A stretch of 64,000 nt of DNA, taken from NCBI RefSeq assembly GCF_000192225.1, contig NZ_GL872413.1, positions 1,816,828 through 1,880,827 on the forward strand. The letters are read 5' to 3'. Position 1 is the stretch's first letter. Each line of letters opens with the position of its first letter. Below are positions 37,396 to 49,100 of this stretch, piece after piece. This stretch comes from Capnocytophaga sp. oral taxon 338 str. F0234 (GTDB lineage: Bacteria > Bacteroidota > Bacteroidia > Flavobacteriales > Flavobacteriaceae). The translations under genes were made by a program, and so were the position numbers. The notes under the pieces were generated by a model, which saw only the letters and a list, made by a program, of their open reading frames with translations, ran no database searches and was not told the origin of the DNA.

Positions 37396-37995
37396 TTAAT
37401 TTTTAAGTTTCAAAGCATTTACCTTTGCCAAGACATACTTGCCTATGACATCAAACTCCAAATTCACCACATCTCCTTCTTTAAGAGTATAAAAGGACGT
37501 ATGTTCGTAAGTATAAGGAATTACTGCCACAGAGAAAACACCTTTCTGAGAATTTACTACCGTAAGGCTCACTCCATTGACAGTAATAGAACCTTTCTCT
37601 ATGGTCATATTGCCAAGAGAAGGATCGTAGTGAAAGGTAAAGACACGACTTCCCTGAGCGTCCTCTATAGAGTGGCAAAGGCCTGTCTGATCCACATGCC
37701 CCTGTACAATATGTCCGTCCAAGCGGTCACCGAGTTTCATAGCACGTTCCAAATTGACCATGTCGCCTACCTGCCAAGTACTAAGACTTGTTTTTTGAAG
37801 CGTTTCATTTATAGCCACTACTTCATACTGCTGATTTTCAATTCCTACTACCGTAAGACAGACTCCATTATGAGCCACACTTTGGTCTATTTTAAGTTCG
37901 GCAGCAAGCTGGCTTTCTATAAAAAAGTGGCAATTTTTACCTTGAGAAGTAATTTTTGCTATTCTACCAATTTTTTCAACAATTCCTGTAAACAT
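37396..37995 (-). CDS. ribE: Riboflavin synthase alpha chain
   Basis: Riboflavin synthase turns two molecules of 6,7-dimethyl-8-ribityllumazine into riboflavin. The 199-residue protein has two lumazine-binding barrels, seen as the repeated pattern SVAHNGVCLTVVGI and SITVNGVSLTVVNS. I start at ATG 37995 (MFTGIVEKIGRI), the invariant family start; a longer reading frame to 38163 adds unrelated residues and overlaps the pdxA promoter. The gene is divergent from pdxA. Confidence 0.94.
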   Translation of the reverse strand: MFTGIVEKIGRIAKITSQGKNCHFFIESQLAAELKIDQSVAHNGVCLTVVGIENQQYEVVAINETLQKTSLSTWQVGDMVNLERAMKLGDRLDGHIVQGHVDQTGLCHSIEDAQGSRVFTFHYDPSLGNMTIEKGSITVNGVSLTVVNSQKGVFSVAVIPYTYEHTSFYTLKEGDVVNLEFDVIGKYVLAKVNALKLKN

Positions 37996-38011
37996 TTTCA
38001 ATAAAATTACG

Positions 38012-38019
38012 TATTTTTG
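38012..38019 (+). promoter_or_regulatory. -7 promoter element of pdxA
   Basis: TATTTTTG lies 28 bases before the first pdxA ATG, between the divergent ribE and pdxA genes. No good -33 is seen. Confidence 0.5.
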
Positions 38020-38047
38020 CACTTCCAAACGCATGTGCTGAAAGGCG

Positions 38048-39136
38048 ATGCAAATTAACAAAAAAATGACAGAAAAAACAAATATTCGTATAGGAGTTTC
38101 TGTGGGTGATCTCAATGGTGTAGGTTTAGAAGTAGTAATGAAAACATTTGCTGATGAGCGCATGTTGGATTTCTGTACTCCTGTCCTATTTGCTTCTAAT
38201 AAAGTGATAGCTTTTGGGAAAAAGCAATTTGGGATAGATTTTGCCTACAATGGAATCATCCATTTGAGTTCTATCATTGAACACAAAATCAATGTAATGA
38301 ATATCTGGCGGGAGCTCCCTCCTATTCAGTTAGGAATTCCCACTCCTGAGAGTGGCAAGTGTGCCTTAGAATCCCTCACAGCTGCCGTTTCAGCACTCAA
38401 AGAAGGCGCTGTGGATGTATTGGTTACAGCTCCTATTAATAAGAAAAATATCCAATCTGAGCACTTTCATTTCCCTGGACATACGGACTATTTAGCTCAA
38501 GAATTGGAAGGGGAAAGCCTTATGTTCATGGTATCAGATGAACTCCGCGTGGGACTCCTTACCGATCATCTTCCTTTAAAAGATGTCGTAAAGAATCTCA
38601 ATCAAGAACTCGTAGAGAAAAAGATCCGCCTGATGGAAACTTCTCTACGCATGGACTTTGGCATTATTCGTCCTAAAATAGCTGTATTAGGGGTCAATCC
38701 TCATTGCGGAGACCAAGGGGTTATTGGTGATGAAGAAGAAAAAATTGTTCATCCTGTAATACAGAAACTTTATAATGAAGGAATCTTGGTTTTTGGCACT
38801 TATAGTGCTGATAGTTTTTTTATGTCAGATTACAAGTATTTTGATGGAATTATTGCACCTTATCATGACCAAGGACTTATTCCTTTTAAAGTAATGTCTT
38901 TTGGTAAAGGGGTCAACTTCACTGCAGGACTTTCCAAAATACGTACCTCTCCCGATCATGGTACGGCTTACGGAATTGCCGATAAGGGGATCGCTGATGA
39001 AAGTTCCTTCCGACAAGCCGTATATACAGCCATTGATATATACAGGCAACGCATTGAAAATGAAGAGCTATTAGCAAATGCTTTAGATACTAATAGCTTA
39101 GATAAGGGATTTCTATCTAAAGAAAAAGGAGATTAA
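38048..39136 (+). CDS. pdxA: 4-hydroxythreonine-4-phosphate dehydrogenase
   Basis: PdxA oxidises 4-phosphohydroxy-threonine in the DXP-dependent pathway to pyridoxal phosphate. The 362-residue protein has IRIGVSVGDLNGVG at its start, VTAPINKKNIQ, the metal-binding HFPGHTDYLA and the PYHDQGLIPFK motif with further metal and substrate contacts. The start could also be the ATG at 38066, six codons later. A PLP-dependent aminotransferase is also in the window (61453), but not linked to it. Confidence 0.93.
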   Translation: MQINKKMTEKTNIRIGVSVGDLNGVGLEVVMKTFADERMLDFCTPVLFASNKVIAFGKKQFGIDFAYNGIIHLSSIIEHKINVMNIWRELPPIQLGIPTPESGKCALESLTAAVSALKEGAVDVLVTAPINKKNIQSEHFHFPGHTDYLAQELEGESLMFMVSDELRVGLLTDHLPLKDVVKNLNQELVEKKIRLMETSLRMDFGIIRPKIAVLGVNPHCGDQGVIGDEEEKIVHPVIQKLYNEGILVFGTYSADSFFMSDYKYFDGIIAPYHDQGLIPFKVMSFGKGVNFTAGLSKIRTSPDHGTAYGIADKGIADESSFRQAVYTAIDIYRQRIENEELLANALDTNSLDKGFLSKEKGD

Positions 39137-39165
39137 ATTAATAATTAATTAACAGTTTGTATTTT

Positions 39166-40842
39166 ATGGAATGGTTTTTAAACTTGATGACCAACCATGA
39201 GAGCGTAGCCTATACGGTAATCATCTATAGTATTGTAATTGCTGTAGGGGTAGCTCTGGGGAAAGTTCGTGTCTTTGGAGTTTCTTTTGGAATTGCTTGT
39301 GTTCTTTTTGCAGGAATTGTAGCTTCCCATTTTGGGTTTACAGTGAATGCACATGTACAGCATTTCATGAAGGAATTCGGACTTATTTTATTTGTTTATA
39401 CCATTGGTTTGCAAGTAGGACCTGGTTTCTTTGCTTCTTTCCAGCGAGAAGGAATTAAGCTCAACGCTTTTGCCATATTAGTGGTATTAACCTGTATGTT
39501 AACAGTTATTATTATTCACTACTCTACAGGAATAGATATGGCTACTATGGTAGGGATTATGTCCGGAGCAGTTACCAACACTCCTGGACTGGGAGCTGCT
39601 CAAGCAACACTCAATGACCTATCCTCCAATGTATCTGACTCGGTACTCTCTACCGGATATGCTGTGGCTTATCCTTTCGGAGTATTGGGAATTATCCTTG
39701 TAATGTTGGGAATGAAAGCATTCCTCAAAATCAATATAGAAGCTGAAAAACGCTTACATGGCTTTAAACACCGTGCAGAACATTCCACCATCGTACGTGT
39801 TGCTCTAAAATTAGAGAATCCTGCCTTATTTGGTAAGAAGGTAAGTACCATTCACCAGACATTAGAATTTAACTTTATTTGCTCTAGAATCTTCAAAAAT
39901 GAAGAAGTTATTTTAGCCAATGATTACATTATTTTAGAGAAAGGGGATATTATTCTTTTTGTGGTAGATAAGCAATATGCAGAGAAGTTAGAAACTCTTA
40001 TAGGAGAACCTGTTAAGATAGAACAATTTTTTCCTGAAGAAAGAAAAGAGAAGAAATTCATCTCCCGTCGTATTAATGTTACTCAGAAAGAGGCTTACAC
40101 CAAAAAATTAGCGGAAATGAATGTGTATGGACGTTTTGGTGTTACAGTAACACGCGTATATCGTGCAGGAATTGAATTCATTCCATCCCCCGACACCAAA
40201 CTGCAATTCGGAGATACCATCACTATTGTAGGTGATGAGGAACATATTAAAATAGCAAGCAAAGAATTTGGAAATTCTAAAAAACGATTAAGTACACCTC
40301 ATATAGCAGAACTCTTCTTAGGAATCACCTTAGGAGTATTGGTAGGAAGTATTCCATTCCATATTCCAGGCGTCCCTGTCCCTGTGAAATTAGGATTAGC
40401 AGGAGGTCCTTTGATTGTAGCTATTCTCATTAGCCGTTACGGAGGTCGTTTCTCAGTAACGCACTATGTATCGCAGAGTGCGAACCTAATGATACGAGAG
40501 ATTGGAATTGTGCTCTTCTTAGCCAGTGTAGGTTTGGAGGCAGGACAAAATTTCATCAATACCCTTACAGAAGGAGATGGTTTCTTCTGGATGGGATTGG
40601 GAGCTATCATCACCTTAGTGCCTCTTATAATTACAGTGTGGATATCTCGCTGGCGAGGTAAGCTCAATTATTTAGAAACTTGTGGGCTCTTAGCAGGAGC
40701 CTCTACCGACCCACCAGCGCTTGCCTTTGCCAATGATATCACCTCTTCTGATATCCCCGCTCTTACTTATGCAAGTGTATATCCGCTCACTACATTTCTG
40801 AGAATTATGGTGGCACAGCTATTAATTGTTTTCTTTGTGTGA
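39166..40842 (+). CDS. AspT/YidE-type putative transporter
   Basis: The 558-residue protein has two membrane halves of about five to six helices each, around a central pair of cytoplasmic RCK_C (TrkA-C-like) domains near residues 205-375. The repeated inner motifs are GLILFVYTIGLQVGPGFF and GIVLFLASVGLEAGQNF, and the repeat ends TNTPGLGAAQ and ASTDPPALAFA, marks of the AspT-type exchanger duplication. Substrate unknown. I start at ATG 39166 (MEWFLNLM); the in-frame TTG three codons upstream is unlikely. It is 29 bases after pdxA. Confidence 0.88.
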   Translation: MEWFLNLMTNHESVAYTVIIYSIVIAVGVALGKVRVFGVSFGIACVLFAGIVASHFGFTVNAHVQHFMKEFGLILFVYTIGLQVGPGFFASFQREGIKLNAFAILVVLTCMLTVIIIHYSTGIDMATMVGIMSGAVTNTPGLGAAQATLNDLSSNVSDSVLSTGYAVAYPFGVLGIILVMLGMKAFLKINIEAEKRLHGFKHRAEHSTIVRVALKLENPALFGKKVSTIHQTLEFNFICSRIFKNEEVILANDYIILEKGDIILFVVDKQYAEKLETLIGEPVKIEQFFPEERKEKKFISRRINVTQKEAYTKKLAEMNVYGRFGVTVTRVYRAGIEFIPSPDTKLQFGDTITIVGDEEHIKIASKEFGNSKKRLSTPHIAELFLGITLGVLVGSIPFHIPGVPVPVKLGLAGGPLIVAILISRYGGRFSVTHYVSQSANLMIREIGIVLFLASVGLEAGQNFINTLTEGDGFFWMGLGAIITLVPLIITVWISRWRGKLNYLETCGLLAGASTDPPALAFANDITSSDIPALTYASVYPLTTFLRIMVAQLLIVFFV

Positions 40843-40868
40843 TTTCTCAATCTTGTAAAAATATTAAA

Positions 40869-40901
40869 ACTCCCTACTGTTATTTCTTACAGATAGGGAG
40901 T
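40869..40901. terminator. Bidirectional terminator overlapping a stop codon
   Basis: ACTCCCTA/TAGGGAGT with an inner CTGT/ACAG stem (one bulged base) forms a hairpin followed by ATTTCATTTTT on the plus strand. The stop codon and last codons of the convergent methyltransferase gene (ends at 40880) lie inside the hairpin. Confidence 0.65.
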
Positions 40902-41641
40902 ATTTCATTTTTCACTAAGCAATATTTTTCTATCTCTTTGTCAGTAGCAATATCCGTACAAGGTATGGGGTGTACTTCAAAACCAATTTTATGAAGTTTA
41001 TCAAAATAATCCCTACCATAAATACGTACATGATCATATTGTCCAAAAATACGTGCCCGCTCCTTAGGATCTGTAATAGAATCATCTGAGAAAGTCTTCT
41101 CCCTGTCTAATTCTTGTGGTACTTGGAATATTCCCCACCCTCCTTTTTTCATTACTCGATAAAGTTCCTTCATCGCTTGAGTATCATCAGGAATATGCTC
41201 AAGAACATGATTACAAAGAACCACATCAAATTGTCCCTCTTCAAAAGGTAAACTACAAATATCTGCCTTTACATCCGCTAAGGGTGAATATAAATCAGAG
41301 GTAATATATTGTAAGTTGGGTTGTTTTTTAAATCGCCTATAGAAAGCCTGTTCAGGTGCAATATGTAATACTTTCAAAGGCTTTGAGAAAAATTGGGTAT
41401 TTCTCTGCAAATATAGCCACAATAAGCGATGCCTTTCTAAAGATAAGGTAGAGGGAGAGAGTACATTCTCTCTCACTTTCCCATAACCATACGGAAGAAA
41501 GGTACGAAAAGTACTACCATCAATAGGATCAGTATACCTATTCCCTTTGTAATAATATACCAAGACAGGACGTATCCAATAGCTCATCCGTATGAGCCAA
41601 GGACGTGGAATAGTATTGAGAATTGTCTTAATCAACCTCAT
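40880..41641 (-). CDS. Class I SAM-dependent methyltransferase
   Basis: The 253-residue protein has the SAM-binding core: motif I-like VLHIAPEQAFYRRF, an acidic loop SDLYSPLADVKADIC, and FDVVLCNHVLEHIPDDTQAM, then a strand pattern typical of Methyltransf_11. An N-terminal extension of about 85 residues is basic and may bind a substrate. The substrate is unknown. Its TAA lies one base from the start of map, and its end lies inside the hairpin at 40869-40901. Confidence 0.8.
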   Translation of the reverse strand: MRLIKTILNTIPRPWLIRMSYWIRPVLVYYYKGNRYTDPIDGSTFRTFLPYGYGKVRENVLSPSTLSLERHRLLWLYLQRNTQFFSKPLKVLHIAPEQAFYRRFKKQPNLQYITSDLYSPLADVKADICSLPFEEGQFDVVLCNHVLEHIPDDTQAMKELYRVMKKGGWGIFQVPQELDREKTFSDDSITDPKERARIFGQYDHVRIYGRDYFDKLHKIGFEVHPIPCTDIATDKEIEKYCLVKNEILPICKK

Positions 41642-42447
41642 TATTTATACAGAAATTCATCCTCTTCATGACTTTCTATTCCCAAAGCCTCATAAATGTA
41701 CTTAAAGGTAGAAAGCAACTTAGGCTTTCCTTCTACTAAGGCTACATCATGTTCAAAATGCGCAGAAGGTTTTCCATCGCGAGTGAGGATAGTCCATCCA
41801 TCACGGAGTTGTTTGATATTCTTGGTTCCCAAATTAATCATAGGTTCTATAGCTACCACCATCCCTTCTACAAATTTCTTTCCCTTTCCTTTTCTTCCAT
41901 AATTAGGCATCTCAGGATCTTCATGCATTTTAGTTCCTACTCCATGACCTACGAGTTCTCTTACCACTCCATAACCATGCCTTTCACAATAAGTCTGTAT
42001 AGCGTATCCTACATCTTCCACCCTATTACCAAGCTTGAATTCTCGTATACCTATATACAAGGACTCCTTAGTTACCTTCAAAAGTTCTGCCACTTCTGGA
42101 GCTACTTCTCCCACAGGGAACGTATAAGCATGGTCTCCATAATAACCATTTTTTAAAGCACCACAGTCCACTGAAATAATATCCCCTTCTTGTAAAGGTT
42201 TGCTATTAGGAATTCCATGTACAACCTGAGCGTTAGGGCTTACACACAAAGTATTAGGAAAATCATATAAGCCCAAAAAACCAGGCTTCGCTCCTTGTGA
42301 ACGTATATAGTCCTCCGCTAATTTATCTAAGTATAAAGTAGTTACCCCAGGTTTTATTTCCTTGGCAAGCATTCCCAATGTACGAGAAACTATCTGAGCA
42401 CTCTCATACATAATCTCTATTTGTTCTCTTGTTTTTGGTTTTATCAT
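41641..42447 (-). CDS. map: Methionine aminopeptidase, type I
   Basis: Map removes the initiator methionine from new proteins. The 268-residue protein has the metal ligands in SVDCGA (Asp), GDHAYTF (Asp), GHGVGTKMHEDP (His), AIEPMI (Glu) and FEHDVALVEG (Glu), and the substrate His in VVHGIPN. I start at ATG 42447 (MIKPKTREQIEIM); the extra upstream codons of a longer frame overlap the promoter. It directly precedes the methyltransferase on the same strand. Confidence 0.95.
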   Translation of the reverse strand: MIKPKTREQIEIMYESAQIVSRTLGMLAKEIKPGVTTLYLDKLAEDYIRSQGAKPGFLGLYDFPNTLCVSPNAQVVHGIPNSKPLQEGDIISVDCGALKNGYYGDHAYTFPVGEVAPEVAELLKVTKESLYIGIREFKLGNRVEDVGYAIQTYCERHGYGVVRELVGHGVGTKMHEDPEMPNYGRKGKGKKFVEGMVVAIEPMINLGTKNIKQLRDGWTILTRDGKPSAHFEHDVALVEGKPKLLSTFKYIYEALGIESHEEDEFLYK

Positions 42448-42469
42448 GAGTTGATTCTTTACAAACATG

Positions 42470-42500
42470 CAAAGGTACGAAAACAATTATTAATGATCAA
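42470..42500 (-). promoter_or_regulatory. Promoter of map
   Basis: TACCTTTG (42477-42470) on the minus strand matches the -7 consensus, with TTG (42500-42498) 20 bases upstream as -33. Confidence 0.6.
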
Positions 42501-42511
42501 TTATTAATGAT
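42484..42511. repeat. Tandem 14-bp repeat
   Basis: CAATTATTAATGAT occurs twice without a gap (42484-42497, 42498-42511), overlapping the -33 of map. A related AT-rich self-complementary patch lies at 62631-62673. Confidence 0.6.
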
Positions 42512-42575
42512 TAATTAACACATAGGATGGAAATACCTCACTCTCTTACCTAGACACTTCTCATACTCCTTTTCC

Positions 42576-42605
42576 TTGATTTTTGCATAAAAAGTGGTAT
42601 CTTTG
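42576..42605 (+). promoter_or_regulatory. Promoter of the helicase-methyltransferase operon
   Basis: TTG (42576-42578) and TATCTTTG (42598-42605) are 19 bases apart, an exact match to the flavobacterial pattern. It leaves a leader of about 60 bases before the helicase gene. Confidence 0.65.
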
Positions 42606-42669
42606 CAGGAGCTAATCTAAAAGGGTATTTTCCTTAAACAAATATATAAAATAATTATTTAAGATCAAT

Positions 42670-45600
42670 ATGTTAGTAGATAATCATTCTAAAAGCAAAA
42701 AAGTATACAATTGGATAGAAGAAAACTTAACTTTCAGTAGTTCAGGTGATTTTTCTATAGTAACAGGTTTTTTTACTATTGGTGCCCTCCTTTATTTTGT
42801 GAAAATCACAAATGATAAGATAGCACAATATCGTATTATCTTGGGAGATATTACTCAAAGAGATACTATTGAAATAAGCTCCTTAGATCTACTCAATGCT
42901 GATCTAAGTCTTGAAAAAGCACTTAAACTTAAAAGTCTTGCTAAAGAAGCTGTTGCTTTTCTGAAGTTAGACAAAGTTGCTCTAAAAACCTTGGAACCTA
43001 ATTTCTGCCATGCAAAAGTATATATACACAAGACACATGATAAAGAACTTGTTGAACATAAGAACTTTTTCCTCTCAGGAAGTTCAAACCTTACTGAAGC
43101 TGGTATAGGTCTTAAAACTTCTGACAATTTTGAACTAAATATAGGAGGGCTAGGAGACACCCAATATGAGGCTATCTTAGACTGGTTCAATGCCTTATGG
43201 GAGCACCCAAAAGCTCATACGGAAAAATATCTTACCGATGAGCAAGGTAAAGAAACCAAAGTAGATTTCAAAGAATATCTTATCCAAGAAATTGCTAAGT
43301 TATTCAAGGACTTCCTCCCTAAAGATATCTATTACAAAATTCTCTTCGAATACTTTGCCAAAGATGTACAACTCAGCATCAACAACCCTGACCTTGCCAG
43401 AAGTATCGACAGACTCAAAAGCTCTGAGATATACAACGCCTTATATGAGTTCCAACAAAAGGGTGCAGAAAGTCTTATCCGCAAATTAGAACAGTTCAAA
43501 GGGGCGATCTTAGCCGATGCAGTGGGGCTTGGAAAGACTTGGACAGCACTAGCAGTAATGAAGTTTTACCAAAATAGAGACTATGATGTCGTCCTATTTT
43601 GTCCTAAGAAATTACATTATAATTGGCTCAAATATAAGGTAAGGCATAATTCACGATTTGAGGCTGACCGCTTAAACTTTGCCATTCGTTTTCATACCGA
43701 CTTGGATGAGAATCTCATGCAAAAACCTCATTACAAAGAAGATAGACAAGACTACAACTTTGTCAATAACACTCCTAAACTCATCGTCATTGATGAAAGT
43801 CATAACTTGCGCAATGATAAGTCTAAACGTTTTCAATACCTATTAGAAGAGATTATTAAGAAAAATAAGGAAGTAAAAATACTACTCCTTTCAGCAACTC
43901 CTATCAATAACTCTTTCAAAGATATACGTAACCAAATCAAGCTCCTGACCAAGGATAACAATGCTGCCTTCAAAGAAAGTCTGGATATAGAGAACCTATA
44001 TTATTTATTCAACAAGACTACCAATCATTTCAACCGTTGGCAGGAAAAGAAGAACGCCCCTATTACCGAACTCACCCGTTCGTTTGATCCTTTTTTCTAT
44101 AAACTCACCGATTCGCTCATCGTAGCGCGTACAAGGAAAATGATTATAGGACAACAGCATAATCTCTCTTTTCCTATCAAGGCCAAACCACAGAATAAGT
44201 ATATCACTCCTAAGATTATGTTGGAAGTAGATTCTCTTGATGAATTAATACACAAATTCCCACCTATTCTTTCAGGGTATCAGCCTAATTATTATACTCT
44301 TACAAGCGATGAGAGAACACAACGAAGGAGAGACGAAAAAAAAGGTGTTTATTCGGGTGAAAATATTTTGGAAGATGATGTAGCACGTGATCGTTTTTTA
44401 GTAAAAATGATGTATATTTTACTTTTAAAACGTCTAGAATCCAGTTGGTATTCCTTTCATACTACAGTAAATAAAATCTTACAACATCATCAGAATGTTT
44501 TAAGTAAAATAGAAAACTACCAGAAATATAAAAGTTGTGAAACCCTATCACAAAACTCTATGTTTACTGATGATGAAGAAGAGGATTTGCAGGAATATAC
44601 AATTGGAAAAAGAGAAATAAAACTTTCGGATATAGAAAATGCAGGCAACTTAACTCTTTTTGAAAAATCTTTGAAAAGGGATATTTCTAAACTCAAAGGA
44701 CTTTCTAAAGGTATGGATTATTTTTCAGAAGTGATAGCTCAAGAGTTAGAGGACGATAACCTATCCAAAAGTAGTGATACCAAGCTCCAAGAACTTATCA
44801 AAGTACTCCAACAAAAGAGTGAATACTCCCACAATCCTAAAGTGATTATCTTCACCACTTACCGAGATACTGCCCAGTATCTCTTTGATCAACTCTCCGC
44901 TCGTGGCTTCTCCAAAATCGCCATGATCAGTGGAGAAGGGGCTATTACTGATTATAATGGAGAACTGGTCAAAAATTTTGAACCTATCTTAGAGCGTTTT
45001 GCCCCCTTCACCAAACTCTTTACCGAACGCAAATGGGAAGAATTTTCATCTGATATACAAGACCCTATAAAGCGTTTTGAAGCATGGAAAGAATGGGTAG
45101 TTACTATAGATAAAAAAGTAGAACAACAGCTACAAACCCCCATTGATATTCTCATTGCCACCGATGCACTTAGTGAAGGACAGAACCTCCAAGATGCCGA
45201 TATGGTAATCAATTATGATATCCACTGGAACCCTGTACGTGCCATTCAGCGTGTAGGACGTATTGACCGAATCGGCTCTCCTAACCAGCAAGTATATACC
45301 GTAAACTTCTGGCCTGCTCCTAATATCAATGACTACCTAAACCTACAGACACGTATAGAAAAACGTATGGCCGCCATGAAAGTAGTAGGATCTGAAGATA
45401 TTAAGGATTTTACCGAAAACTATGCTGAAATTGCGACTGATGAGACCTTAGAGGAAAGACAGAACAGAAAAATGCTCGAACAAATGCAAGAGAGTATTGA
45501 TGATTTAGAAGATGAAAAATCATTCGGATTTGACGACCTCTCTCTTGAGAATTTCCGACAAGACTTGGCCTTAGAGCTTGACCAAAGAAGGCGCTATTAC

Positions 45601-46104
45601 GAACAATTGCCCAATGGTATTTTCTCAGGAATAGCCCTATCCTCTACCGATGAACCTCAAGCCAAAGAAGGTATCATCGCTCTGATAGGCTCGCCTGTGA
45701 GAAAGGCCAAAGAGAGAAAAGATTACAAACACCTAAGACTGATCTATATAGATAGCCAAGGAACAGAAGTATTCCTTAACGAATCCGAAATACTTAATTA
45801 TCTCGCCAAGATAAAAAATGCGCCACGCTATGGTTGTGAAAAGTTAGATATAGGAGAGGAAGAGGTAGTAAAACACTATGCCAACGCACTCTCTAAATGG
45901 TTTGAACAACAACAAGCCCTCGTAGTTGTAGATGGGGAAGGACATACCAAAAAGGTAGCAGGAAAAGCAAGCCTTGATATGCTAGACCAACTCAGCAAAG
46001 GTAGAAAAAACGCTATTGAAGGAATGAAAAATACACAAACAATGGGTACAAAATACAACAAAGATAATTGGGATTTAATTACTTGGCTCATCGTTAAAAA
46101 ATAA
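42670..46104 (+). CDS. PLD-domain SNF2-type helicase of a modification/defence system
   Basis: The 1,144-residue protein has an N-terminal phospholipase D-like domain (HAKVYIH ... [13 protein letters not shown], an HxK and N/S motif in the first ~190 residues), then a superfamily 2 helicase core. The helicase shows motif [18 protein letters not shown], motif [12 protein letters not shown], motif [12 protein letters not shown], and motif [18 protein letters not shown] in the second RecA domain. The PLD part may be the nuclease. It is followed after 8 bases by a methyltransferase gene, so the pair resembles ATP-dependent restriction systems in which one protein moves on or cuts DNA and the other marks the host. 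Exact system type not assigned. Confidence 0.8.
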   Translation: MLVDNHSKSKKVYNWIEENLTFSSSGDFSIVTGFFTIGALLYFVKITNDKIAQYRIILGDITQRDTIEISSLDLLNADLSLEKALKLKSLAKEAVAFLKLDKVALKTLEPNFCHAKVYIHKTHDKELVEHKNFFLSGSSNLTEAGIGLKTSDNFELNIGGLGDTQYEAILDWFNALWEHPKAHTEKYLTDEQGKETKVDFKEYLIQEIAKLFKDFLPKDIYYKILFEYFAKDVQLSINNPDLARSIDRLKSSEIYNALYEFQQKGAESLIRKLEQFKGAILADAVGLGKTWTALAVMKFYQNRDYDVVLFCPKKLHYNWLKYKVRHNSRFEADRLNFAIRFHTDLDENLMQKPHYKEDRQDYNFVNNTPKLIVIDESHNLRNDKSKRFQYLLEEIIKKNKEVKILLLSATPINNSFKDIRNQIKLLTKDNNAAFKESLDIENLYYLFNKTTNHFNRWQEKKNAPITELTRSFDPFFYKLTDSLIVARTRKMIIGQQHNLSFPIKAKPQNKYITPKIMLEVDSLDELIHKFPPILSGYQPNYYTLTSDERTQRRRDEKKGVYSGENILEDDVARDRFLVKMMYILLLKRLESSWYSFHTTVNKILQHHQNVLSKIENYQKYKSCETLSQNSMFTDDEEEDLQEYTIGKREIKLSDIENAGNLTLFEKSLKRDISKLKGLSKGMDYFSEVIAQELEDDNLSKSSDTKLQELIKVLQQKSEYSHNPKVIIFTTYRDTAQYLFDQLSARGFSKIAMISGEGAITDYNGELVKNFEPILERFAPFTKLFTERKWEEFSSDIQDPIKRFEAWKEWVVTIDKKVEQQLQTPIDILIATDALSEGQNLQDADMVINYDIHWNPVRAIQRVGRIDRIGSPNQQVYTVNFWPAPNINDYLNLQTRIEKRMAAMKVVGSEDIKDFTENYAEIATDETLEERQNRKMLEQMQESIDDLEDEKSFGFDDLSLENFRQDLALELDQRRRYYEQLPNGIFSGIALSSTDEPQAKEGIIALIGSPVRKAKERKDYKHLRLIYIDSQGTEVFLNESEILNYLAKIKNAPRYGCEKLDIGEEEVVKHYANALSKWFEQQQALVVVDGEGHTKKVAGKASLDMLDQLSKGRKNAIEGMKNTQTMGTKYNKDNWDLITWLIVKK

Positions 46105-46112
46105 ACTGACTT

Positions 46113-49100
46113 ATGGAGAATATTATACATACTTTTAAAAGTGGTAATCTTTTTGAAGCAACTACATTTTTTTTTAAGCATCTCAATATTTCAACTCAAA
46201 CTTTTGAAGAACAAGCTTTCCTTCCTCAAGATTTCTTAAAAAACTTATACAAACCTGAAAAACACAAGGTAATAAACGAAATCTATTTGGTAGGGATGGT
46301 AACTGATGAAGTATTTAGTGGAAAATCATTAGCTGAAATAGATAATGAGCTTAGTTATGATTACCAAGGGCTGCTCATCATAGCTGTAGATTTAGAAGAC
46401 AAAACCGCTACCCGCACCGAGCTCTCAACCCTTACACGTCTTTTTAACCGTCGTTTCAATGCAATGCCTGTAGCAGTACTTTTCCGCTATGGAAATCATA
46501 TTGCTCTTGCCAATGCCGAACGTACCGAGTACAAACAGGCCTTCCGCGAAGGTGAAAAAATAGGTAAGGTATCTATTCTAAAAGATATAGATACCCTAAA
46601 TCCTCATCGTGGACATTTAGATATATTGGAAACCCTAAAAATACCAGCTAAGATAAAGACTTTCAAAGATCTATACAAGCATTGGCAAGAAGTGTTCAAT
46701 GTCTCTACTTTGAATAAGAAATTCTATAATGAACTCTTCGCTTGGTATCAGTGGACTATCTCGGAAGAAGTAGGGGTTACTTATCCCAATGATACCCAAA
46801 CTGACCAAGATGACCGTGTACAATTGGAAGAACAAATCATTCGCTTGATTACCCGTGTACTCTTCGTCTGGTTTATTAAGCAGAAACAATTAGTTCCTAA
46901 TAAATTATTCGAGGAAGATTCGCTAAATCAGCTTCTTAAAGATTTCAAACCTACTTCACTAAGTGAAGGAAGCTATTATAATGCTATCTTGCAAAACCTA
47001 TTCTTTGCTACCCTCAACAAAAAAGTAACTGAACGTGCCTTTGCTAAAGCTAAAAACACTCGTGATGTCAAGACGCTCTACCGTTATGAGGAAATGTTCA
47101 ACTGTAGTGAAGAGGAGGTTATAAAACTCTTTGCTCCTATCCCTTTCCTTAATGGAGGACTCTTCGAGTGCCTTGACAAGGACAAAGGTAATGATGGAGT
47201 ACGCTATCACTTAGATGGATTTAGTCGTAATGATCGTAGGTCTCAAGCCAATGGACACTATACCCATCGTGCTTTTATCCCCAATGCTGTTTTCTTTGAC
47301 AAGGAAAAAGGCTTATTCCCTTTGCTTAATCGCTACCACTTTACCATAGAAGAAAATAGCCCTAATGACGTACAAGTAGCCCTTGATCCCGAACTCTTGG
47401 GTAATGTTTTTGAGAACCTCTTAGGAGCCTTCAACCCTGAGACCAAAGAAAGTGCCCGCAAACAATCAGGAAGTTTCTATACCCCTAAAGAGGTTGTACA
47501 TTATATGGTAGATGAATCTCTTAAAGCCTATCTGAAAAATCATCTGCCTCAGCTTACCTATGAAAACCTTGAAGAACTATTTGAAGAAAATGGACAACTT
47601 ACTACCTTGTGGAGTACTCCTTTACGCACTGAAGTAGCACAATACCTACGCAAAGTAAAAATTCTCGATCCTGCTTGCGGTTCAGGTGCCTTCCCCATGG
47701 GCATACTTAGCCGCATGGTACAACTATTAGAGAAATTGAACACCAATGAGGAAACTTCTCTTTATGACCTTAAGCTACACTTGATAGAAAACTGTATCTA
47801 TGGAGTAGATATCCAGAATATAGCTTCCCAAATCAGTAAACTGCGCTTCTTCATTTCTCTAATTGTAGAACAAAAAGAAAGCAATACGGATGCTGAAAAT
47901 AACTATGGGGTACATACTCTACCTAACTTAGAGACCAAATTCATCACAGCCAATACCCTTATAAGCATACGAGAAAAGAAAGCCTCCTATGGTAGTCTAT
48001 TTGATATTGCTATCTCCGAGATCAGAGAAGCCTTGATAGAGATACGAAAAGCACACTTTTATGCCAAGAACCCCTACCAAAAGAAACAACTTAGAGAAAA
48101 AGACGAAGCCCTACGAGAGGTACTTGCTCAAAAATTAGAAGAATTTGGACAAGCCTCCTCCGATAATGCTAAGGAATTTGTTCATTGGAATCCCTATGAC
48201 CAAAATGCCTCTGCTTCCTTCTTTGACCCCGAATGGATGTTCGGTATCTCCGATGGCTTTGATATAGTTATAGGAAATCCACCATACTTTTCTTTAACAA
48301 CAGATAGTCCTGAAAAAGACAAAAGAACAGGAACTCCCATAAAGCATAACACTCTTTATGAAAAACAAGGCTATGAAACCTTTGCCCGTACAGGAGATAT
48401 CTATTGTTTATTCTATGAAAAGGCTCACCAATTACTCAAACAAGGTGGTATTTGTAATTTTATCACCTCCAATAAGTGGATGCGCACAGGTTATGGACAA
48501 GCAACACGTAAGTTCTTCTTGGAACATACCAATCCACTTATCTTAGTAGACTTTGCAGGAATAAAGGTATTTGAAACCGCCACTGTGGATGTCAATATCC
48601 TATTATATGTCAAAGAAAAACCCACTTTTAACACTTGGGCTTGTACCATCAAAGACAATGAGTTAAAAAAATTGAGCCTTTATGTTCGGCAACATGGGGG
48701 AAAGACTACCTTTTCCTCAGACGAAAGTTGGGTGATCCTCTCCGAGATAGAACAACGTATCAAAGCAAAAATAGAAGCCATAGGCACACCACTCAAGGAA
48801 TGGAATATATCCATAAATTATGGAATAAAGACTGGCTTCAATGATGCTTTTATCATCAACGGAGAGAAGCGTGCTGAACTTATCGCTCAAGACCCTAAAA
48901 GCGCCGAGATTATAAGGCCGATACTTCGTGGTCGTGATATTAAGCGATATGGATATGAATTTGCGGATCTTTATCTCTTATTCATTCCTTGGCATTTTCC
49001 TCTTCATCAAAGAACACCTGAAATAAAAGGAGCTTCTAAAGAGGCTGAGAAAGCATTTGAAAATCAGTATCCTGCAATTTATAATCATCTTTTACAATAC

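Noticed and set aside
37396-38163. Longer riboflavin synthase starting at 38163
   Set aside because: The extra 56 residues are unrelated to the family, whose invariant start MFTGIVE lies at 37995, and they overlap the divergent pdxA promoter.
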